This document shows, one piece after another, positions 6,454 to 9,273 of a stretch of 9,273 bases of DNA. A program made the position numbers and the translations under genes. The stretch lies in assembly GCA_022615275.1 (NCBI GenBank), contig JAKEHA010000142.1, positions 1 to 9,273 on the forward strand. The letters are read 5' to 3'. This stretch comes from Candidatus Latescibacterota bacterium (GTDB lineage: Bacteria > Krumholzibacteriota > Krumholzibacteriia > WVZY01 > JAKEHA01). Each line of letters starts with the position of its first letter. The first letter of the stretch is position 1. The notes beneath the pieces were generated by a model that worked only from the letters and a program-made list of their open reading frames with translations, ran no database searches and was not told where the DNA came from.

Positions 6454-7002
6454 CTAGTACTTGCAGAAGACGCCCGCCGCGATCACGGTGGTCCATAGGC
6501 CTTCCTTGCCGATCGCGGTCTGGGTGATGTTGGTGGTGCGCACGATCTGCCGGCCGATCTTCCACTGTTCCTTGCGCTGGTTCCACGCCTTGTCGGTATC
6601 CAGCTCGATACCGATGGTGGTGGCCAGCATGGTGGCCGCGAGGTCCTCCGCGTAGTCGCCGGCCGCCTTCTCGTTCTGGCCGTACGCGTGGTGCTCGGAA
6701 AGGTACCCGTACTTGTCGCGGTCGCCGGGAATGGCGACCCCGATCGAGCACGCGGTCATGCGGAAGGCCTCGTCGGTCGCCATGCGGGCAATCACGCTGA
6801 ACACGATCTGTCCCGGATGGAGCATGGCGGCACCGCGCTGCTTGGGCACCAGCCGGCACTGCGGCGGGAAGATGCTCGAGACGGTGACGAGGTTGACGTG
6901 GGCGATGCCGGCGTCGCGCAGCGCCAGCTCGAAGCTCGTGAGCTGCTCGCGGTGGCGGCCCATGCCTTTGGTCAGGAACATAGCCGACGGGACCAGATCC
7001 AT
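6454..7002 (-). CDS. pdaD: pyruvoyl-dependent arginine decarboxylase
   Basis: This enzyme decarboxylates L-arginine to agmatine using a pyruvoyl group made by self-cleavage, not PLP. The 182-residue protein is close to the roughly 160-190 residues of the family. It contains the cleavage region NLVTVSSIFPP. By analogy with the Methanocaldococcus jannaschii enzyme, cleavage should fall between S42 and S43, giving a beta chain of 42 residues and an alpha chain with an N-terminal pyruvoyl. Other family-like stretches are MFLTKGMGRHREQLTSFELA, GIAHVNL, GQIVFSVIARMATDE, SIGVAIP, YGYLSEHHAYGQNE and, near the end, NITQTAIGKEGLWTTVIAAG. The start ATG at 7000-7002 is preceded by GAGGAGAA. An in-frame extension to 7176 would run across the promoter and into the terminator and is rejected. 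It is first gene of a two-gene operon with agmatinase, which defines an arginine-agmatine-putrescine route. Confidence 0.92.
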   Translation of the reverse strand: MDLVPSAMFLTKGMGRHREQLTSFELALRDAGIAHVNLVTVSSIFPPQCRLVPKQRGAAMLHPGQIVFSVIARMATDEAFRMTACSIGVAIPGDRDKYGYLSEHHAYGQNEKAAGDYAEDLAATMLATTIGIELDTDKAWNQRKEQWKIGRQIVRTTNITQTAIGKEGLWTTVIAAGVFCKY

Positions 7003-7078
7003 GCGTTCTCCTCGGAGTCGAGACGGGCCGGCGTCGACGCCGCTCGGGGATGGGTGGAAGCGAGAGAAAGTCGCGCAA

Positions 7079-7107
7079 CATATAGGAGAATAGCGCGCCG
7101 GTGTCAA
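7079..7107 (-). promoter_or_regulatory. sigma70-like promoter of the pdaD-speB operon
   Basis: On the minus strand a perfect -35 TTGACA (7102-7107) is followed after exactly 17 bases by TATATG (7079-7084). Transcription would start near 7072, leaving a leader of about 70 bases before pdaD. It lies directly downstream of the terminator closing the polycation operon, as expected for an independent unit. Confidence 0.68.
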
Positions 7108-7138
7108 CCACCCTTCGCCGGCCCGGCGAGGCGGAGAC

Positions 7139-7172
7139 AAAAAAAGAGAAGGGAGACAGGACGTCTCCCTTC
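7139..7172 (-). terminator. intrinsic terminator of the polycation operon
   Basis: A perfect 10-bp stem, GAAGGGAGAC (7148-7157) and GTCTCCCTTC (7163-7172), encloses a 5-base loop. On the minus strand it is followed closely by seven T residues (complement of 7139-7145). Orientation fits termination of transcripts from the 7210-7404 gene, about 38 bases after its stop. A smaller GGGCT-TGCG-AGCCC hairpin (7192-7205) sits between the stop and the terminator. Confidence 0.85.
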
Positions 7173-7209
7173 CCACGGATTCGCAGCTCTAGGGCTTGCG
7201 AGCCCGGAA

Positions 7210-7404
7210 CTACATCTCGGGCGCCATGGCCGCAGCAACGGCGCGGCGACGGACCTTACGGCGCACTTTCCGCTTGGCGCGGCGCACCTTCCGACGCACT
7301 TTACGCCGGACCTTGCGCACTACGCGCCTGACTTTGCGCTTTACTTTACGCTTGGCGCGACGCACCTTGCGCTTCGCCTTCGCCTTTGCTCTACGCTTTG
7401 CCAT
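7210..7404 (-). CDS. 64-residue Arg/Lys-Val repeat polycationic protein
   Basis: The protein has 37 Lys or Arg residues out of 64 and a single acidic residue near the end. It is built from a degenerate three-to-four-residue unit, (K/R)(K/R)(K)V or RRA, for example RKVRRAKRKVKRKVRRVVRK and KVRRKVRRAKRKVRRKVRRR, and ends AVAAAMAPEM. The start ATG (7402-7404) has GGAGG eight bases upstream. The Val/Ala spacing could form a very basic helix. Composition resembles histone H1-like or protamine-like DNA-compacting proteins such as chlamydial Hc1/Hc2. Nucleic-acid binding is inferred from charge alone; ribosome or RNA association is also possible. Codons for repeated residues vary (CGC, CGT, CGG, AGG; AAG, AAA), which argues that the protein sequence rather than a DNA repeat is maintained. 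It is second in a tandem with the 29-residue peptide. Confidence 0.75.
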   Translation of the reverse strand: MAKRRAKAKAKRKVRRAKRKVKRKVRRVVRKVRRKVRRKVRRAKRKVRRKVRRRAVAAAMAPEM

Positions 7405-7426
7405 TTCTATTACCTCCAGGAAAGGG

Positions 7427-7454
7427 GAGAAGAGAGACTGCCGTCTATCTTCCC
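7427..7454 (-). other. imperfect inverted repeat between the two polycation genes
   Basis: The arms 7427-7438 and 7443-7454 pair at ten of twelve positions around a 4-base loop, in the 87-base gap between the two small genes. On the minus strand no T-run follows, so it is not a standard terminator. It may be an mRNA stability or processing hairpin, or act near the ribosome site of the downstream gene. Confidence 0.4.
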
Positions 7455-7491
7455 TGTGCGAATTCGCTGCCTGGCCAGGCTGCGATCCAAG

Positions 7492-7581
7492 TTAGGCTTT
7501 CTTCTTGGAGCGACGCTTGGCTTTGCGCTTGGCTTTGCCCTTGGCCTTACCTTTGGCCTTGGACTTCCTCTTAGCTGCCAT
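7492..7581 (-). CDS. 29-residue Lys-rich polycationic peptide
   Basis: This short gene begins at ATG 7579-7581 behind an AAGGAAGG-type ribosome site and ends with TAA at 7492-7494. It encodes MAAKRKSKAKGKAKGKAKRK followed by AKRRSKKKA. Seventeen of 29 residues are Lys or Arg, none is acidic, and the core alternates Lys with Ala or Gly (KAKGKAKGKAKRKAK). That alternation is typical of histone H1 tails and H1-like bacterial proteins. It is too small for most gene finders. A near-consensus promoter upstream and the downstream tandem polycation gene with its terminator support it as a real gene. Likely role, by composition only: binding DNA or RNA. Confidence 0.7.
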   Translation of the reverse strand: MAAKRKSKAKGKAKGKAKRKAKRRSKKKA

Positions 7582-7691
7582 TTGGTTTTCCTTCCTTGGC
7601 GGACGAAGGATCCTTCCTCCGCCTCGTTCAGGGTTAGACCAACCAACGTTCAACGCATGATCCAGCGAACGCTGAATTCACCGTTGGGCGA

Positions 7692-7719
7692 ATTCTTGCA
7701 CACTGAAAAAGGCTGTCAA
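7692..7719 (-). promoter_or_regulatory. sigma70-like promoter of the polycation operon
   Basis: On the minus strand a perfect -35 TTGACA (7714-7719) is followed after 16 bases by AAGAAT (7692-7697, four of six). Just upstream of the -35 lies an AT-rich stretch (ATAATTTTTTAT, complement of 7720-7731) resembling an UP element. Transcription would begin near 7685, giving a leader of about 100 bases that contains two palindromes: CAGCGAACGCTG (7663-7674) and GAAGGATCCTTC (7605-7616, about 24 bases before the ATG). Confidence 0.62.
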
Positions 7720-7837
7720 TAAAAAATTATCGTTGGTGGCAAAATTTCTTTCACGAGCCCCCTCGCGCATCATCGATGCGAGCCAAGAAATGCGATCGTC
7801 TGAGGGTCGTTGCACGTCGTGCGCGTCGCTTGTGTTC

Positions 7838-7863
7838 GCGTCCGTCGCACGCGTTGCGGACGC
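7838..7863. repeat. inverted repeat, 7-bp stem
   Basis: GCGTCCG (7838-7844) and CGGACGC (7857-7863) are perfectly complementary around a 12-base loop that can partly pair with itself. It is one of several such structures in this gene-poor block. CG-rich composition makes a 7-bp stem only mildly notable on its own. Confidence 0.5.
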
Positions 7864-7986
7864 ACTGCGCGATACGTTCTCGAGGCGTTCTCATCGGTAC
7901 AAACACGGTGCATTCGCCCGTGTCGCCGCCGTGGTTTCGCGAACATCGCGCGCGGCGCACGATGCCGGAGTCGCACGTTTCGTCAC

Positions 7987-8021
7987 GGTGTCGCGGCGTA
8001 TTATCGATGTGCCGCGACGCC
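7987..8021. repeat. strong hairpin, 11-bp stem with one G-U pair
   Basis: The arms GGTGTCGCGGC (7987-7997) and GCCGCGACGCC (8011-8021) pair throughout, allowing one G-U wobble when the plus strand is transcribed, around a 13-base AT-richer loop. No T-run follows on either strand, so it is not a canonical terminator. A structured RNA or a protein-binding inverted repeat are both possible. Confidence 0.65.
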
Positions 8022-8041
8022 GACTTCGTTGTCGATGAGTG

Positions 8042-8145
8042 GGCGAGGACCGATGGTTCCCGACGCGAACTTCCGCAGCGAGCCACGACTTCCAATCAGA
8101 CGCGAGCGAGGACCTGAGAGCGGAGGGAAGCCATCGGTCCTCGCC
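8042..8145. repeat. near-perfect 20/21-base inverted repeat
   Basis: The left arm (8042-8061, starting GGCGAGGACCGATGG) and the right arm (8125-8145, ending CCATCGGTCCTCGCC) are reverse complements except for one extra base in the right arm. They enclose 63 bases. A further direct copy of GCGAGGACC lies at 8106-8114, and GCCACGACTT occurs at 8082-8091 and again at 8143-8152. The arrangement could fold into a long-range RNA stem, or be the ends of a very small element; no flanking target duplication was recognised. Confidence 0.68.
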
Positions 8146-8440
8146 ACGACTTCGAACACTCGCTCGAGGTGGACGCACCCGACCGCTCCTTATAGTGAGG
8201 GACGCGCTGGCCCCGTGCCCCGACCCGGCCGGTCCGCCATCTCGTTGTCGGGCTTGAAGATGACTCGCAAGTGCCGCGCCGTCGCGGCGGCCCCGGGGTT
8301 GCGGCGCACGTGGGTTTTCTGTTACTGTTCGTTGCCGCCAAAATCGCCAAGAAAGACCGCCCGCGGCGATGCGCGAGCGCACCGAAACGGGCGAGCCAAG
8401 AAGCCAATCACCCAATCCAAAGACTCAATAGAAAGACCCT

Positions 8441-9273
8441 ATGAGCGATCGAATGAACCTGTTCGAAATGTCGTCGTTCCAGTTCAAGAAGGCCGCCGAC
8501 CTCATCAACTTACACCCGATGGTTCGCACCATTCTGTCGGAGCCGCAGAACGAGATCATCGTCAACTTCCCCGTGACGATGGACGACGGGACCCACCGCC
8601 TCTTCAAGGGCTACCGCATCCAGCACAACGCCACCAACGGCCCGTACAAGGGCGGTATCCGCTATCACGAATCGGTGAATCTATCCGAAGTCAAAGCGCT
8701 CGCGTCGTGGATGACGTGGAAGTCCGCACTCATGGGGATTCCGTTCGGCGGCGCGAAGGGCGGGGTCAGCTTCAACCCCCGCAACTTTTCGGTCGCCGAG
8801 CTTCAGCGCATCACCCGCCGCTTCACCTACGCCCTCGGCAACAACATCGGGCCCGAGTACGACATTCCGGCCCCCGACGTCGGGACCGGCGCGCGCGAGA
8901 TGGTCTGGATGATGGACACCTACATGCAAATGTTCAACGCCTCCGAGCGCAACCAGACCCGCCGCGTGGTCACGGGCAAGAGCCTCATCAACGGGGGCAG
9001 CCTGGGGCGCGACAAGGCCACCGGGCAGGGCGTGGTGTTCTGCTTCGACGTGTGGTCGCAGCACGTCGGCTTCGAGATCAAGGGATCGACCTTCTTCGTC
9101 CAGGGTTTCGGCAACGTGGGCTCGCACGCGGCGCGCATCATGCAAAAGCGCGGGTCGCGCCTCTTGTCGGTTAACGACCACACCGGCTCGATCGGCAACG
9201 CGGACGGCATCGACGCCGAGGACCTGGCGGCGTACGTCGCGCAGAAGGGCGGGATCAAGGGCTACCCGCGGGC
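8441..9273 (+). CDS. Glu/Leu/Phe/Val dehydrogenase, probably glutamate dehydrogenase, 3' partial
   Basis: Oxidative deamination of glutamate to 2-oxoglutarate and ammonia, or the reverse, with NAD(P). The frame from ATG 8441 is open for 277 codons to the right edge. The N-terminal substrate domain has GPYKGGIRYH (67-76), MTWKSAL with K94, the catalytic-lysine motif PFGGAKGGVSF with K106, and PAPDVGTGAREM with the catalytic Asp D146. The nucleotide-binding fold begins with GFGNVGSHAA (GxGxxG at 222-227), followed by SVNDHTGSI and DADGID-like sequence (NADGIDAEDLAAY). The length seen is about two thirds of the usual 410-450 residues. The motifs fit hexameric GdhA-type enzymes; a leucine or other branched-chain specificity cannot be excluded. 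The ribosome site is weak (GAAAGA), and an in-frame ATG four codons later is an alternative. Glutamate metabolism is compatible with the arginine-polyamine operon nearby, but the genes are on opposite strands and separately controlled. Confidence 0.92.
   Translation, partial: MSDRMNLFEMSSFQFKKAADLINLHPMVRTILSEPQNEIIVNFPVTMDDGTHRLFKGYRIQHNATNGPYKGGIRYHESVNLSEVKALASWMTWKSALMGIPFGGAKGGVSFNPRNFSVAELQRITRRFTYALGNNIGPEYDIPAPDVGTGAREMVWMMDTYMQMFNASERNQTRRVVTGKSLINGGSLGRDKATGQGVVFCFDVWSQHVGFEIKGSTFFVQGFGNVGSHAARIMQKRGSRLLSVNDHTGSIGNADGIDAEDLAAYVAQKGGIKGYPR

Larger units (their letters stand above)
7740..8440. other. gene-poor stretch with strong inverted repeats
   Basis: About 700 bases between the polycation promoter and the dehydrogenase start. 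Open frames exist on both strands but none shows a recognisable domain, ribosome site or natural composition; all are Arg-rich products of CG-rich sequence. No tRNA, tmRNA, SRP or RNase P signature was recognised. The striking content is a set of inverted repeats between 7838 and 8145, listed separately. The last part (8190-8440) carries no clear promoter for the dehydrogenase gene, although TATAGT occurs near 8193-8198. Confidence 0.55.

Noticed and set aside
5565..6527. Long plus-strand open frame (320 codons) opposite the agmatinase gene.
   Set aside because: It is the antisense shadow of a gene with all catalytic motifs. It has no domain, ribosome site or plausible composition, and exists because GC-rich codons avoid stops.
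7733..8038. Plus-strand 101-codon frame starting with TTG just beyond the polycation promoter.
   Set aside because: No ribosome site, ordinary CG-rich Arg/Ala composition and no family resemblance.
7891..8415. Minus-strand open frame (174 codons) across the gene-poor region.
   Set aside because: No ribosome site, no domain, Arg/Ser-rich composition. It crosses the strong inverted repeats, whose pairing is explained better by non-coding structure.
8307..8443. Small plus-strand frame from a GTG (MGFLLLFVAAKIAKKDRP...) whose TGA overlaps the dehydrogenase ATG.
   Set aside because: The membrane-like start and stop-start overlap are attractive. There is no ATG and no ribosome site, and the remainder (CASAPKRASQEANHPIQ) has no recognisable pattern; not enough to call.
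7810..9174. Plus-strand open frame of 454 codons running from the gene-poor region into the dehydrogenase gene.
   Set aside because: The part overlapping the dehydrogenase is a shadow of its correct frame. The upstream part is Arg/Cys-rich with no domain.
1..9273. CRISPR arrays, tRNA or rRNA genes, insertion sequences, phage genes.
   Set aside because: No regularly spaced repeats, no tRNA-like cloverleaf, no transposase or integrase frame was found on either strand by reading.

Overview
The window is GC-rich bacterial DNA with short intergenic gaps. I read it as a chromosomal segment of an uncultured or poorly studied Gram-negative-like bacterium. The secreted protein ending in dockerin-like 'VDLADF' repeats, the secreted six-bladed beta-propeller, the pyruvoyl-type arginine decarboxylase and the tiny polycationic proteins together recall FCB-related candidate phyla such as Eisenbacteria. 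That placement is inference and weakly held.

Layout. Positions 1-316 hold part of an XRE-type helix-turn-helix gene on the minus strand. At about 317 it is joined abruptly to a yifB/comM-type ATPase gene (minus), which loses its C-terminal part at the join. Next come three genes for putatively exported proteins, all on the minus strand: a cysteine-rich dockerin-like protein with an apparent frameshift (1484-2102), an NHL-type beta-propeller (2212-3267) and a DUF6265-like protein (3278-3748). The last two form a tight pair. Divergent from them, on the plus strand, are an MFS transporter (3810-5057) and a small LiaI/LiaF-like membrane protein (5096-5437). Convergent to those is a two-gene polyamine operon (minus): a pyruvoyl-dependent arginine decarboxylase (6454-7002), then an agmatinase-family ureohydrolase (5418-6440). 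A consensus-like promoter precedes the operon. Arginine would become agmatine and then putrescine plus urea.

Upstream of that operon, and closed by a strong intrinsic terminator, is a minus-strand unit encoding two tiny polycationic proteins in tandem: a 29-residue Lys-rich peptide and a 64-residue Arg/Lys/Val-repeat protein. It has a near-consensus promoter with an AT-rich upstream stretch. Beyond it, about 700 bp (7740-8440) hold no convincing gene but several strong inverted repeats. The window ends inside a plus-strand Glu/Leu/Phe/Val dehydrogenase gene, probably glutamate dehydrogenase, which runs off the right edge.

The observations most worth following are the polycation operon, the structured non-coding block beside it, and three reading-frame anomalies. 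These are the yifB/HTH junction, a frameshift at a G4 run in the dockerin-like gene, and a probable frameshift at a G4 run near the agmatinase C-terminus. The anomalies may reflect assembly or base-calling faults rather than biology.
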